A stretch of DNA of 64,000 nucleotides, from contig JAKOGI010001253.1 of NCBI GenBank assembly GCA_029747015.1, positions 156,501 to 220,500 on the forward strand, in the 5' to 3' direction. The first letter of the stretch is position 1. Every line of letters begins with the position of its first letter. The stretch comes from Carnegiea gigantea. Lineage: Eukaryota > Streptophyta > Magnoliopsida > Caryophyllales > Cactaceae. Made by a program: the position numbers and the translations under genes. Positions 11,931 through 25,790 of the stretch are shown in pieces. Under the pieces are notes generated by a model. That model had not been told where the DNA came from. It made no database searches and worked only from the letters and a program-made list of their open reading frames with translations.

Positions 11931-12600
11931 GACTAGACGTGATAAAATTGAGAATTGTACTGAGTTGAGTGTTGATAGGTAAGATTTTCTCGACCCTAAT
12001 CCTATCTGACTCTCATGTCGGTCAGCGTACCCCTTGACCTTATGGGTACCTTAAGGTCATCGGATCATTTCCGCACCCTCAAACCCTCCCCACGTAGAAA
12101 ATGAGAATTTTCAATAAGTTACATTTTACCATAAAGTTAAACAACAAACATCCTACTAAATGGAACGTTAAATGATAAAAGGATACTGTGATGAAAAGTA
12201 TCGTAACTACTGCAAACATTATAATGTGTGATTTACTACCTATAACATTTAGTTCACTAAAGCAAGAGTGGGAGGGGGTCTGACAGCTGGTGATCTGGAG
12301 AGGGGCAATAAGGGAGCTGACTGCTGAGAGAGGTGAGAAAGTAGAAAGTTAGAAGACCTGAAAGAACTTAAACCCAAAGTCTGTTAGTTTGATTTTAAAT
12401 TTTAATTTTTTTAAGTGAAGATTAGACGGTACAATTGGGTTAGAAGGTTAAAATTTCTACCCTATCTTAACCTTATTATAGTCAGATATACTCAATTTGA
12501 GGGTTATAGGTAAAAAAGCCCGACCCTGACCCTCATTTTTTACGATCAAGATGAGTTCAGGGGGCCTTGACCCATTGATCAAGCATATGGGCAACTCTAT
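11930..12600. mobile_element. Non-autonomous element copy A with GGGTC-type ends
   Basis: Left part reads TAGGTAAGATTTTCTCGACC, then ACTCTCATGTCGGTCAGCG; right part reads CCCGACCCTGACCCTCATTT, then TTGATCAAG. The same left and right blocks occur in the same order at 13565-14668. The ends are rich in GGGTC and its complement as subterminal repeats. The interior differs and is AT-rich and non-coding. It looks like a decayed non-autonomous DNA transposon; I cannot fix the superfamily. Confidence 0.55.
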
Positions 12601-13250
12601 TTCTCTTAAAAGGTTCAAAATCAAAAATAAAAGCTATTTTTTGAGCAAAGGACAAAAACTGGGTCATAGGTTTGGGTTTGGAAATTGTACAGTTTCTAGG
12701 TGGAAAACATGGTTGGGTGGATTCTAGGTTGTAAACCAATTTCTTGGTCCAAACAATCTCGTTGTTTGGGCTAGGAAATCGTTTGCTTTTCTGGGCCCGA
12801 GATTCCCTGAGTTTGGTCTTGAATGAACCCAACGATTTTAGAAGACAATGAAAATGCCAAAAAGAAGAAAAGTCTTAGGAAGCCCACTCTAACGAAAAAA
12901 GAGTTATGGGTGGGGAATCAAGCCTTGCTTGTGCTGTGGTCCTTACATGGAGTATCCATCAATGACTTACTAATATTGAAGATTCGAATATCAACTGAAA
13001 AAAAAAATATACTTCATTACAATAGCATTATGGATGTTGCATATAGGAGTTGCCTCTCCAGCGACTAATGATGTCTGCTTTAGGATGGAACCATGTGCTT
13101 TCCTTCTTAGGAAAGTAATTGCTACTTAGTGGATCCATTCATCTTGCAACTGAGTAAGTAATTATTCTTCCCACTTATGACATATTTTTTTTAATCCACT
13201 TAATATATACAAACGTAGCCAAAGATACTAATCTTGCTATGCGTCACATG
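12601..13250. other. Intergenic DNA, no gene seen
   Basis: AT-rich with short frames in several directions, none resembling a known protein. Confidence 0.5.
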
Positions 13251-13575
13251 TAGACCTGACAAATAGGTCATTCGGTTTGGGTACGGGTCGGGTCAAGTTT
13301 GGGTGGTCATGTTCGGGTTAAGTAATATTTCGGGTCGCTTCAATTTGGGTCCGGGTATGTTCAGTTCGGGTCAACCAATTTTTGAACAAATACGCTCGTC
13401 ATGCCAACACAAGCAACTTTATGGAAAATTTCGGGTCCGGTGTGATTCGGTTCGGGTCAATTCGGGTTTCGAGTCCACTTTCGGGTGAGCATATTTCGGA
13501 TGTTGGGTTGCGTATATGGGCTCGGGTCGTTCGATTCGAGTTTCGATTCTCGGGTCAGTTTTGCCTAGACTTGAT
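13251..13575. mobile_element. MITE-like element rich in TCGGGT motifs (copy 1)
   Basis: Begins TAGACCTGACAAATAGGTC and ends with an inverted, imperfect match (GTTTTGCCTAGACTT). The interior has many CGGGT/GGGTC repeats. A diverged copy lies at 38841-39155 with the same order of blocks (AGGTCATTC, then GTCAATTCGGGTT, then TTCACTTTCGGG). Non-coding. Confidence 0.6.
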
Positions 13576-14668
13576 CAAATTGAGGGTCGGGTCGGGGCGG
13601 GTTGAGGATCGGCAGATAGGATTTTCTCGACCCTGACCCTACCCGACCCTCATGAGCGTCAGCATACCCCTGACGCTGACCCTATGGGTACCCTCGGATC
13701 ATCGGGTCAGACCCGACCCTCAAACCTCCTGAAATAGAAAATGAGATTGTTCTCTAAGTTTTCTTTTTAGGGTGATGATACGTGTCTTGCTGCAACACAC
13801 TCTTAAATATCTTATCGTAACTCAAATTAATATATTTTATCACTTAAAAACACCAAATTTTTATTAATTACAACTTATTATGAGTTACAAAGCCTTAATA
13901 TCCGTTAGTTGCACCAACAACTACAAACTAACACCCTAACTGGATCAACTCTATCCGCAAGGCATATTACATTTATAATTTTGTAAATGTGAAAGATTAT
14001 GTATGAAAAGATGATTTTATACAATTTATAAGTTTTGACAACCTTCTACTATTCAATCACATCATTTTTTTTTTCAATTTAATATGTGATAAGATTATTT
14101 TAAGCGAAAAAAAGACATTTAAAAAGTGTCTTGCTCAAGACACTTATCATTTTGCTTTCTTTTTATTATAAAGGTCAATATTAAACATCTTACAAAATAA
14201 AAAGTCAAATAATAATATAATGCTCCGATGAAGCGTGTCGCAACTACAAACACTCTAATGTATAAGTTAGTCATTAAACTAATAGACCGATTAGTTCACT
14301 AAAATGACTACTCAATCTACTCCAACCATCAGAGACGGAGTATTAGAAGGTTACGAACTAGTGAGATTTGGTGAGATGAATGGCAGGAAGATGCTAATGG
14401 GAAGTGGGAAAGTGAAAGCGAAAAAGTTTTGCACAAATGAAACCGAAAGTATCTTATTTTTATTTTATTTTTAAATTTTTTTAAAAAATGAGGGTCAGCG
14501 AGTCGATCAGCGGATCAAAACCTTTACCCAAGCCCGACCCTCATCATAGTCGGGTACCCTTAATTTGAGGGTCGAGGCGGGTCAGAGAACAAAACAGCCG
14601 ACCCTGACCCTCATTTTTAAGGGTCGGGGCTGGGTGGGTTGGGCGGATCCCCGACCCGTTGATCAGGT
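13565..14668. mobile_element. Non-autonomous element copy B with GGGTC-type ends
   Basis: Left end TTGATCAAATTGAGGGTCGG and right end (reverse complement CCTGATCAACGGGTCGGGG) form imperfect inverted repeats with a shared TGATCA core. Both flanks are packed with GGGTC or GACCC motifs. The interior is AT-rich and non-coding. It abuts the end of the MITE at 13251-13575, which suggests insertion at or near that element's terminus. Confidence 0.62.
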
Positions 14669-15230
14669 AAGTATTTAGGTCAAAAGAGGGCTAGTTTAAC
14701 CTTAGTATGGATAACCATGTGCGTGTAACATAGAAATTTGATTTAGGGTGGAACCATGTGAATGTTTGACTTTGCATATGTTTAAAATTCTGATGGACCA
14801 TTTAAAAGATATCTTTGCCCAAAGACGCATGTTTTGGTCTTTTAGGTATGTCAAGGTCACATGAAACCTTTTTCTCTTAAATCACATCCAGATTATATTG
14901 AGGCCTTGATTTGATTGCAATAGAAGGTTAGAGTTGGCCTGGTCCATACGAAATCACGTAGTTTATAGGCCTAGTCTAGAAGTCATGTAGTTTTTTGGTT
15001 GAATCCTGCTTTCTAGGTTAATCCTATCCAACCGTTATCTCGTTAAGGTCCACCAAGAAGCCTTGCGATTTTTAGGCCCGACATGCAAGCCATACAATTT
15101 ATTGCTTGTGGGCTGCAACATCGGTCTGCGTCAGTCTGCATAATTTATAGGTCCTACTTGCTTTGGAGGCCATTAAGTTTCTAAGCTATGGGCTGTAGGC
15201 TCATCAGATAATGGCAAACTCATCATCATC
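14669..15230. other. Intergenic DNA, no gene seen
   Basis: No coding signal. It leads into the poly-T (poly-A on minus) of the next LINE. Confidence 0.5.
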
Positions 15231-17014
15231 TTCTTTTTTTTTTTTTTTTAACCCAAAAGTAAACGGGAACAATTAAAAACGAGCCATCTCTTCTCGTAAG
15301 AGTACACCCAACTACATCCACTGCAAGAATATCCTTAAGAGCCAGTGAAAAATATAGACCGGAAGAGAATGAATGCCTAACAGAGTGGCCCAAATTTGGA
15401 ATGCCAGTCTGCTGCAATATTTGCTTTTCAAAAAATGTGGTTGGTGATGACTTAGATACCTTGATTTCTCCTTATGGATGTCACTAATAATATTAAGAAT
15501 TTGCCATAAAGTATGAATCTTTCCTTCTAAAACTCGGATAACCATCTTATTACGGTCTTCAACAATCAAATAATGGAAATCTTCTTGAATAGCTAGTCAT
15601 ACACCATCTCATAATGCCCTAATGTCTGTGACCAGAATTGAGGTATCACCATAATAAGTCGCACCATCTTCCAGTAATTTACAGTCCAATCTTGTACTAA
15701 AAAGTCTCCCGTTGTTGAAGAATTAATGAGTGACCCATTGAAGTTGAGTTTGACTAGCCTTGGTTTAGGAGGGTGCCACCTCACGAGATGTGTTAATGTG
15801 AAAGAAGAAGGCCCCCTGAATGAAGAAGGTCAACCAATATGCAGGATCGAATACTCCATTTGGCACTTGCTTTTTTCACTCAAGTGATACAAGCCAAAGG
15901 GTTGAATAATTCATTATTGAAAACTGACACGTTCCTTGATTTTCGTATACTCCACAATAAAAACGACAATTTCTATTTGATCATAGGATACTGGGAGGAG
16001 TTTATATTGCCCAAAGACTGAAAGAAATTTTGGCATCCAATAGGAGAAACACTGAGAGGAGACCAACAATGTTTATCTCCCACTTCCCAAACCTTATACT
16101 CATGTGACAGTCTCTGAAAGGATGGTTTAGGGATTTAACATCGCCGAGGCATAAGGGGCAGATTTGATCAATATTAATGCCCCCCTTTCAAAATAGTGCC
16201 TCTAAGTAGTAAGGAATTACGATACAGTTGCCATAAGAATATTTTGATTTTAGGAATGACATGAATTTTCTATATCCAGTTAAACTGCCACTTAGACTTC
16301 TCATGCAATGCGACACCATAAGCTGCCCATGTTGTCGATTTGGTAGATAAACTACCCTAGGCATTAAGGTCCCAACAAAAGAAATCTTTTGTTGGATGCA
16401 TATGTATGGTACACCATGAATTTTTTGGATAATAGGATGATCCCTGAGGATTTGCTTCAGAAGTTGGATATCCCTTTGTCTATCATGTGTAACAAATTCA
16501 CAAACTTTTGCATTAGGATGGGAATACTATCTTCATTAAGCTCCATAATGTCAACTAAATTATGATTTTCAAGCCAATTATCAAACCAAAAGGAGATACG
16601 ATCTCATTTTACGACCTTCCAACTGAGTCCTTGCTTGAGGAGAGGTCTGCTTCTTAATATACTCTTCCAAGTCGGTGAATCAGTTGCCTTTGTTTTATAG
16701 CTAAACATGTTAGAAGTGGACAAGTGCTTTGTTTTCTTAGATTGTACCCACATACTCGACATATCCGTGAGTATTCCACGCTAGCTTGCATAAAAAGCTT
16801 TGTTAATAGCAAATGCTTTACGAAGACCCAATTCACGAGCACTTATGGGTAGGCAAACCTTGTCCCAAGCAATAAGTGGTAGGCTTTTTTCTGTCCCTGA
16901 ATTTTTCCAGAAGAAATATTTGTTAAATTTATCTAAATAGCTTCTTGTCAAAGCACTGTTATATGTGCTGGTAAGGATTCCAAATGGGATTGTATTGAAG
17001 ATATTGTAGTACAT
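15231..17014 (-). mobile_element. 5'-truncated LINE: RT end, zinc-binding region, RNase H
   Basis: On the minus strand this runs from the end of the reverse transcriptase (about 17014-16781, KSLPLIAWDKVCLP, ARELGLRKAFAINKAF) through a zf-RVT motif near 16150. That motif reads ICPLCLGDVKSLNHPFRDCH. A LINE-type RNase H follows (15784-15593, WHPPKPRLVKLNFNGSL, then EDRNKMVIRVLEGK). The RNase H motif usually has D where NFNGS has N. The element ends in a poly-A tract (poly-T at 15235-15249 on plus). Stops and frameshifts break it. No target duplication was found: the left edge of the tandem array meets its truncated 5' end. Confidence 0.9.
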
Positions 17015-20000
17015 AGTAAGTGCAGACTGGAAATCAACAATGAAAAGCTCGAAAATTTAACAAATTCACACAACAGTAAAAAGTCTTCTGACTCCACAAA
17101 ATTATTGTATTGAAGAAGATTCCGAGGACTCTCTCGACTGCACAAAACATCGAGATTCAGCGATAGTCTTCACACTAGGTTGGGCAGTTCGAAACATGTA
17201 CTACTAAACTGAATATGTTATCTTCTCGTGTTGTAGCTAGACAACCACTCCATAGAAAACACAGCAAAAATGCATTGCCTGACCTGCAATACTAAGGATC
17301 ATTGTAAGATACAGATTAGTTTATACGCATTTTCTTCAAACTGATCCTTCTTTAAAATTCCCATTACTATCCTGATTGAGATTTATTGGACTGTGACACA
17401 TAAATGCTTCAATTTAGTGTTCCCAACACTTATTTCTAAGAGGAACTCTTATTGGAGGACCTAGGCTGTGAATTAAAGATAAAGCACAAAAGAGTAGCGA
17501 TACTAAAGCTAAGAAAGGAAGAGGAGAGAAAATGCAGGCTTGATGGGATGATTTTCTAGCAAGTCCTTATAGTTATAGTGATAAACAAATGTAAGATGCC
17601 TCTCTAAACTATCCCTATAGGTCAACTTATATTCAACCATTTTTAAATCTATTGGTAATGGAACTAGCCTCTTTGCCATTGAGTCATGCATATGACTCTC
17701 ACATCATAGATTCAAAATGCGGTTTTGGTTGCTCTAATGTATAACAACTCTAATGTGGAATCTTGATGTGCACCATAGTTGTTTTGGGGTGAAAAAGTGG
17801 TTCACTCAACTTCAAAACCAGTCTAAGATGGTTTCTTTGTCAAGCAACCAAATTCTCAATCTATGTAGTCCACAACGCCACATCCCCCAACGTCGTTAAT
17901 GCAGCTATTTACCAGAAAAATTGTGCCAATTCTATCTTGAATCATTAAAAATTTATAAATTACTGAAGTGAACGCCGATAAAATTTGGATAAAAGCTCTA
18001 AAATTCATCAAAATGAAAAGACAGACACCCTTGAATAAAATTTCTGGATTCGCGAATAGGATGGATTAGTACTTGAAAGCTTTATTTAGCATCAAGAATG
18101 AGGCCAATGTAGCGAGTGATAGTATAGTGAACTTAGAGAGGTCCCTCTACAGTAAATAGTATGTGCAAAACTGGAAATCAACTAGAAAAGCTCGAAAATT
18201 TAACAAAATTCACCCAACAGTAAAAACTCTCTTAACTCAACAAAATTATTGTATTGAACAGGATTCCGAGGGGGCGCGTTCTCTACTGCTCAAAACATCA
18301 AGATTTAGTGATATTCTTACTACTAGGTGAGGCAACCCAAAACCTGTACTACCGAGCTATATATTTTGTCTTCTCATGCTGTAGCTTGACAACTACTGCA
18401 TAGAAAACACAACAAAAATGCATTCCCTGACCCGCAATACTAAGGATCGTGGTAAGACATAGATTAGTTCATATGCATTTTCTTCAAACTGACCCTTCTC
18501 TAAAATTCCCATGACTATCCCCATTGAGACTTATTGCACTCTGACATGTAAATGCTTCAGTTTAGTGATCCCAACACTTATATTCTACAAGACACTCTTA
18601 TTGGAGGATATAGGCTATTAATCAAAGATAGAGCAAGAAAGAGTAATGGTATAGAAGCCAAGAAAGGAAGAGGAGAGATACGGTAGGCCAGATGGGACGA
18701 CTTTGAAGGAAGACCTTCTAGTTAAAGTAACCAACTAAATCGAAATACCTCCCTAAATTATCCTTAACTCCTTTTATATGGGGTAATGTGTATTCAACCA
18801 TTTTTAAATCTAAGGTTAATGGAATTAGCCTTTTTGTCATTTAGTTATAAATCTAATACATGCATATGACTCTCATATTATAGATTCAAAATGCAGTTTT
18901 TGTTGCTCTATTGTATAGTAACTCTAATGTGGAATCTTGCTACTTAACATAGTTATTGACGGGTGAAAAAGTGGTTCACTCAATTTCAAAACCTATCCAA
19001 GGTTGTTGCTTTGTCAAACAACCACATTTTGAATCTAATGTAGTCCACAACTCCACATCCCCCAACATGGTTAATGCAACCATTTGCGAGAAAAATTATG
19101 TCAATTCTATCTTGAATCATTAAAAATTTACAAAATAATGAAGTGAACGCCCATAAAATTTGGATAGAAGTTATCAAATTCATCAAAACAAAAAAACAGA
19201 CACCCTTAAATAAAATTTCTGGATTCATCAATGGGATGAATTGGTACTTGAAAGCTTTGTTTAGCATTAAGAAAGTGGTCAATGTAAAGAGTGACAGTAT
19301 AACCAACATAGAGAGGTCCCCCTAGCATAAGTAGTAAATAAAAACCAACAATGAAAAGCTTTAAAATTTAACAAAATTCACACAACCACAGAAACTCTCT
19401 TGACTCCACAAAAATATTATATTCATGAAGATTTCAGGGACTCTCTTAACTGAACAAAACACTGAGATTTAGTGACATTCTTTACACTAGGCTGCGCAAC
19501 CCAAGACCTGTGCTACTAATCTGAATATGTTGTCTTCTCATTCTATAGCTAGACAACTACACCATAGAGGACACAACAAAAATGCATTCCCTGGCTTACA
19601 ATACTAAGGATCATGATAAGACACATATCAGTTCATATGCATTTCCTTCAAACTGACTTTTCTCTAAAATTCCCATGACTATCCCCATTGAGACTTATCG
19701 CACTCTGACACATAAATGCTTCAATTTAGTGATTCCAACACTTACATTCCACAGGACACTCTTATTGCAGGACCTAGGCTATTAATTAAAGAAAGAGCAA
19801 GAAAGAGTAAGAATATTGAAGCTAAGAAAGAAAGAGGAGAGAAAAGGTAGGCTAGATGGGATTATATTCGATCAGGTCCTCCTAGTTATAGTAACAAACT
19901 AAAGTAATATCCCTCTCTAGGCTATCCTCAACCATTTTTCTATGGGATAATATATATTCAATTATTTTTAAATCTGAGCTTAATAGAACTAGCCTCCTTA

Positions 20001-23000
20001 TCATTCAGTTATAAGTCTAATACATGCATATGACACTTTTATTGTAGATTCAAAATGCAGTTTTAGTGGCTCTAATGTATGATAACTCTAATGTGGAATC
20101 TTAATGCAATAACATTGCAGGGTGAAAAAGTGGTTCACTAAACTTAAAACCTATCTGAGGTGGTTACTTTGTCTAACAACCATGCAACTATAAGCCAGAA
20201 AAATTGTGTCAATTCTATCTCAAACCATCAAAAATTCATAAAATATTAAAGTGAAGGACCATAAAATTTAGAAAGAAGTTATAAAATTCATCAAAATGAA
20301 AAGATGGACACAATTAAATAAAATTTTTGGACTCACCAATAGGATGGATTGGTACTTGAAAGCTTTATTTAGCATGAAGAATGACGTCTATGGAAAGAGT
20401 GACAGTATAGTCAACATAGAGAGCTCCCTCTGCAGTAAGTAGTAAGTGTAAGACTTGAAATCGACTATGCAAAGCTTGAAAATTCAACAAAATTCACACA
20501 ACAGGGGAAACTCTACTTACTCCACAAAATTATTGTCTTGAAGAAGATTCTAAGGACACTCTCGATTGCACAGAACATCGAGATTAAGTGATATTCTTCA
20601 CACTAGGTTGGGCAATGCGAAACCTGTACTACTAAGCTGAATATGTTGTCTTCTCATGCTGTAGCTGGACAACTACTTATAAAAAACACAACAAAAATGC
20701 ATTCCCTGACCTACAATACTAAGGATCATGGCAAGACACAGATCAGTTCATATGCATTTTCTTCATACTTGTCCTTCTCTAAAATTCCCATGACTATCCC
20801 CATTGAGACTTATTGCACTCTGACACATAAATGCTTCAGTTTAGTGATCACAACACTTACATTCTACAAGACACTCTTATTGGAGAACCTAAGTTGTTAA
20901 TTAAAGAAAGAGCAAGAAAGAGTAATGATACTGAAGCTAACAAAGCAAGGAGAGAGAATAGGAAGGCTGGATGGGATGATTTTCTGGTAGGTCCTTCTAG
21001 TTACGGTAACAAACTAAAGTAAAATACCTCTCTATACCATCCTCGACCGTTTTTGTATGGGACAATTTATATTCAACCATTTTTAAATTTGTTTTTAATG
21101 GAACTAGGCTCTTTGTCATTCCATTATAAATCTAATGCATGCATATGACTCTCACATTATGGATTCAAAATGCGGTTTTGGTTGCTCTAATATATAATAA
21201 CTCTAATGTGGAATTTTGGTGCATAACATAATTATTGCGGGGTGAAAAGTTGGTTCACTCAACTTCAAAGCCTGTCCAAGGTGGCTGCTTTGTCAAACAA
21301 CCACATTTTGAATCTATGTAGTCCACAACTCCACATCCCCTAACATTGCTAATGCAGCTATTAGCCAGAAAAATTGTGTAAATTCTGTATTGAGTCATCA
21401 AAAAATCATAAAATTTTGAAGCGAACGCCCATAAAATTTGGATAGAAGTTATAAAATTCAGCCAAATGAAAAAATGAAAACCATTAAATAAAAGTTCTAG
21501 ATTCACCAATGGGAAGGATTGGGACTTGAAAGCTTTAGTTAGCATCAAGAGTGAGATCTATGCAATGAGTGATAGTATAGTGAACACAGAGAGGGTAAGT
21601 GCAATGGGTGATAGTATAGTGAACATAGAGAGGTCCCTTTGAAGTAAGTACTAAGTGCAAACCTAGAAGTTAACTATGAAAAGCTAGAAAATTTAACAAA
21701 ATTCACACAACATGAGAAACTCACCTAACTCTACAAAATTATTGTATTGAGCTGCACAAAACATAGATTCAATGATATTCTTTAAATTAGGTTGGGCAAC
21801 CCAAGGCCTGTACTACTGATTTAAATATGTTGTCATCTCATGCTGTAGCTAGACAACTACTCCATAGAAAATACAGCAAAAATGCATTCCCTGACTTGCA
21901 ATACTGAGGATCATGGTGAGACACAGACCAGTTCATGTGCATTTTCTTCAAACTGACTATACTCTAAAATTCCCATGACTATCCCCATTCACACATAAAT
22001 ACTTCAGTTTAGTGATCCTAACAATCACATTCGACAAGACATTGCCATCGGAGGATCGAGGCTGTTAATTAAAGAAAAAGCGAGAAATAGCAACGATACT
22101 GAAGCTACAAAAGGAAAAGGAAAGAAAAGGTAGGCTGGACGGGATGATTGTCAAGCAGGTCCTTCTAGTTACAGTAACAAACTAAAGTAAAATACCTCTC
22201 AAAAGTATCCCCGACAATTTTTGTATGGGGTAATATGTCTTCAAACATTTTCAAATTTAAGGTTGATCGAACTAGCCTCCTTGTCATTTAGTTATAAATC
22301 TAATACATGCATATGACGCTCACATTGTAGAATCAAATTGCAGTTTTGGTTGGTCTAATGTATAATAACTCTAATGTAGAATCCTATTGCATAATGTAGT
22401 TATTGTGGGGTGAAAAAGTGGTTCACTTAACTTTAAAACCTGTCCAAGGTGGTTGTTTTGTCAAACAACGACATTTTGAATCTATGTAGTCCATAATTCC
22501 ACATCCCCAACGTGGTTAATGGAACTATTAGCCAAAAAAATTGTGTCAATTTTATCGTGAATCATAAAAAATTCATACAATATTGAAGTGAACGCCCATA
22601 AAAGTTATATAGAAGTTATAAAATTCAACAAAATGAAAAAAAGGATGGCATTAATAAAATTTCTAGATTCACCAATTGGATGGATTGGTACTTCAAAGCT
22701 TTATTTAGCATCAAGAATAAGGTCTATATAAAGGGTAATAGTATAGTCAACGTAAAGAGGTCCCTCTATACTAAGTAGTACGCATAAAACTTGAAATTAA
22801 CTACGAAAAGCTTGAAAATTTAAGAAAATTCACCCAATAGGAGAAACTCTCCTGACTCTACAAAATTATTATATTGAAAAAGTTTTCAAGGATTCTCTCG
22901 GTTGCAGAAAACATCGAGATTCAGCGATATTCCTCAAACTAGGTTGGGCAACTCGAAACCTGTACTACTAAGTTGAATATGTTGTCTTCTCAAGATGTAG

Positions 23001-23429
23001 CTAGATAATTACTATGTAGAAAACACAGCAAAAATGCATTCCCTAACTTACAATACTAATGGTCATGGTAAGACACAAATCGTTCTTATACATTTTCTTT
23101 AAACTGACCCTTCTCTAAAATTTCCTTGACTATCCCCGTGGACACTTATTGCACTCTGTCACATAAGTGCTTCAGTTTAGTGATCCCAATGCTTACATTC
23201 TGCAAGATGCTTTTTTTGGAGGACCTAGGCTGTTAATTAAAGAAAGAGCAAGAACAAGCAATGATACTGAAGCTAAGAAAGGAAGATGAGAGAAAAGGCA
23301 GGCTAGATGGGATCATTCTCGAGTAGCTCCTTCTAGATGCAGTAACAAACTAAAGTAAAATGCCTCTCTAACTATTCTCGACTGTTTTTGTACAGACAAT
23401 TTGTATTCAATCATTTTTAAATCTGTTGT
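17015..23429. repeat. Tandem array of ~1.14-kb units, left segment (units 1-6)
   Basis: The landmark GAAATCAACTATGAAAAGC (with variants) recurs at about 17031, 18173, 19342, 20458, 21666 and 22794, giving spacings of about 1.12-1.21 kb. Other blocks recur in the same order in each unit, for example GGGCAACCCGAAACCTGTAC, AAAATGCATTCCCTGAC and GACTATCCCCATTGAGACTT. Units are diverged by scattered substitutions and small indels. No unit keeps a long open frame. Unit 6 is cut by the LTR element starting at 23430. The last five bases here (GTTGT) are that element's target duplication. Confidence 0.95.
17709..17863 (+). repeat. MITE-like module inside array unit
   Basis: The module starts GATTCAAAATGCGGTTTTGG and ends near AATCTATG. 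In better preserved units the end reads CCACATTTTGAATC, the inverted complement of the start. Equivalent modules start at about 18883, 20047, 21162, 22330, 33794, 34937 and 36050. The same sequence is found outside the array in MOR1 introns. Confidence 0.65.
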
Positions 23430-25181
23430 TGATAATTCATATCTTATATGAGCTTTTACCCTTCATTTTTCCCACTTTTAAGTCTTTGAAATATATTTTT
23501 ATGAGTAAATAATACATATTTTATGTAATTTTCAGGTAAAGATGAAATAAAAGAATTTGGGTAGAGTTGTTCAATGCTACGTGGATTTTCCACATATGCA
23601 ATGCCTAGAGTCCAAGCCTAAGAGACAAGAAAAAGAAGAAAGGGAGTAAAGGACTGTGTGGCCAATTCTGGCAGCCCAATTCATGGCCCATCCAGTGGCC
23701 CAAATGCACTACCCAGTCTCCCTCTCTTGCTCTCACCCTGTGGGCTTTGTATGACCCACAGCCTGTCTGGCTCCAAGTCCAGCCAGCCTCTCTTCTCTTC
23801 TTGCTTCAGGCCATGGATGGGCCTATTCTCCACAGCCCAACAGCTCGCCTGCCCCAAGCCCAACGGCCAAACCCTCTCTCTCCCTCCTCTCTTCCTCTCC
23901 GCCTGGGCCTGCCCCAATCTCCAGTGCCTCTTCTTTTCTCTTCCTCACTCTTTTTTTTGGCCCGCGGCTCATTGCCGAGCTCCTTAACTTACCAAAGTGC
24001 TTAATTCTCCACATGCACCAATTGTTAACCTAGTCAAAGTTAATTAATTTTGATTAATTCTTGGCTTAAGACCAGCCCTTTTCCATGCAATATAACAGTC
24101 AAGAATTAATTAAAATTAATTTTTATTAATTTTTGAGTACCAAAAAAGGTTGGATTTTCACTATGAAAAGGGGTCATGGGTTGGAGCAATTCATTCACTT
24201 ATTCATTCATCCACTCACTCACCCAAGTATCTTCTCATTCTCATCTTCCATCTTTCATTTTTTTTTTAGTGTCTTTGTAAAACAAAATTACTTGGGTTGA
24301 AGGGTTTAGAAGAAAATAAACTTAAAATTAGCTACTTTTTTCTTCTCTTCTCATCTCATTTGTGAGTCATATTTGAGATTTTACACTTAATTTTATCATT
24401 TTGTGTAATTGACCGTTAAAGTTTGGGCATAGGAAGTGAAATACACCAACTTCAATGGTGTTTTCACTAACTATGGCTGGCTAAACTACTCCTTTCTAGG
24501 ATTAGGATGGATCCTTGATAATAATATTTATTTTTCTAATTTCTTTTGGGCTTGTTCTTGTCTCTTTCATTGCATAATTTTGAGTTTATATTTTATCTTA
24601 ACTTATTTATGCATCTCAATACTATTATTAATCAATTTGATTACAATGGTTTAATTTACTATCTGAAATGAATATTAGACCTTGTAGGTTAATATGATGA
24701 TTATGTAATTGAACTTAAAATTATAATTGTTAAAATTGAATAATTTATACTAGAAACTAGGTGAGTTATGTCTAAAAACAATGATTCATGCTAAACCACT
24801 AGATAAATAGTCTCATTTGATAATTATAATCATCTTTTAATTTATGGCTAATGCTTGTAGTTTAGGTTGAACAAGAGACAAATTGAACCTCCATTTGAAT
24901 TAGTAATTTAGTATCTGCATCAATGGCGAAATCCAAAATCCTATATCTTTCTCTTATTTGATTTATCTCCACTTTTTTGACTCATTTACTCCTCCTTTGT
25001 TCCATTAATTCATATTAACAATCGAACTCCTCAATTGAACTATTATTTATAATCGGAAAGGTTAAATTTAAAATCACTATTGTTTCTCGTGGGATCGACA
25101 CCCCTATACTCGCTGGTCTACAATTAACCTTGTGTACTTGCAAGTAAAAGGGTTTTAAAACTAAATATAAAATCTACATCA
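23430..25181 (+). repeat. 5' LTR of the Athila-like element
   Basis: 1752 bp, starting TGATAATTC and ending CATCA. It matches 31957-33691 throughout, with visible substitutions and small gaps. Open frames within it (for example 23658-23987) are Pro/Ser-rich by-products. Confidence 0.93.
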
Positions 25182-25187
25182 AGTTTT

Positions 25188-25207
25188 TGGTAGCGTTTCC
25201 TAGGAAC
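25188..25207 (+). other. Degenerate primer-binding site
   Basis: Six bases after the LTR end comes TGGTAGCGTTTCCTAGGAAC. It matches the Asp-tRNA type site TGGCGCCGTTGCCGGGGAAC at 14 of 20 positions. Most changes are C to T or G to A, as expected from decay of methylated DNA. Confidence 0.7.
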
Positions 25208-25790
25208 AAATAATGATTTTTGAATTTTCTCTTCCTTTTATTCTTTTTATTTTTTCCCCGCTTCCCCGCTAATCTAACAATTTTATTTATTTATTCTCCA
25301 CCCCCTTCCCTTTCATTTTTATTGTTTCAATCCCCAATCCCTCCTAATGTAGCCATTTTATTTTTGTTCTTTCCTCTCCCTTCTAATCTAACTATTTTTC
25401 CTATCACTTGTAACCTAATCTAATCTAATCTAACTCTTTTATTTCTATTATTTTATTTATTGTATCTAGTCTAACAATCCGCCTCCTTTTATTTCATTTT
25501 TTCTCTTTTTATTCTTTTGTTTTATTTTTCTTTATTTTTTCCCATTTCCCTTGGATCTTTCTTTTATTTGTTTAGTTTGGTTTTTTTCTTTTTGTTCTTA
25601 TCTCTCTCTTCTCTTTTCTTCTTATTTTGTTTGGTGGTTATTATTGTAGTGATTTCATTCTTTTCTCTTGGTTGTTTGTGGGTATATGCATGATAGACGT
25701 TCTTTATGCTTAGATCTTGAATAATATAATCCTGAAATTGAACGCTCTATTGGTAAGATAGGAGCTAAGAAAAAGAAATCTAAGAGAAAG

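Noticed and set aside
15839..16021. Plus-strand frame within the LINE fragment
   Set aside because: It is antisense to the LINE zinc-binding/RNase H region and has no family resemblance.
23658..23987. 109-codon Pro/Ser-rich open frame, with a similar one at 32182-32505
   Set aside because: Both copies lie at the same place in the two LTRs. Their frames differ in detail and both strands are open because the sequence is CT-rich. Not a gene.
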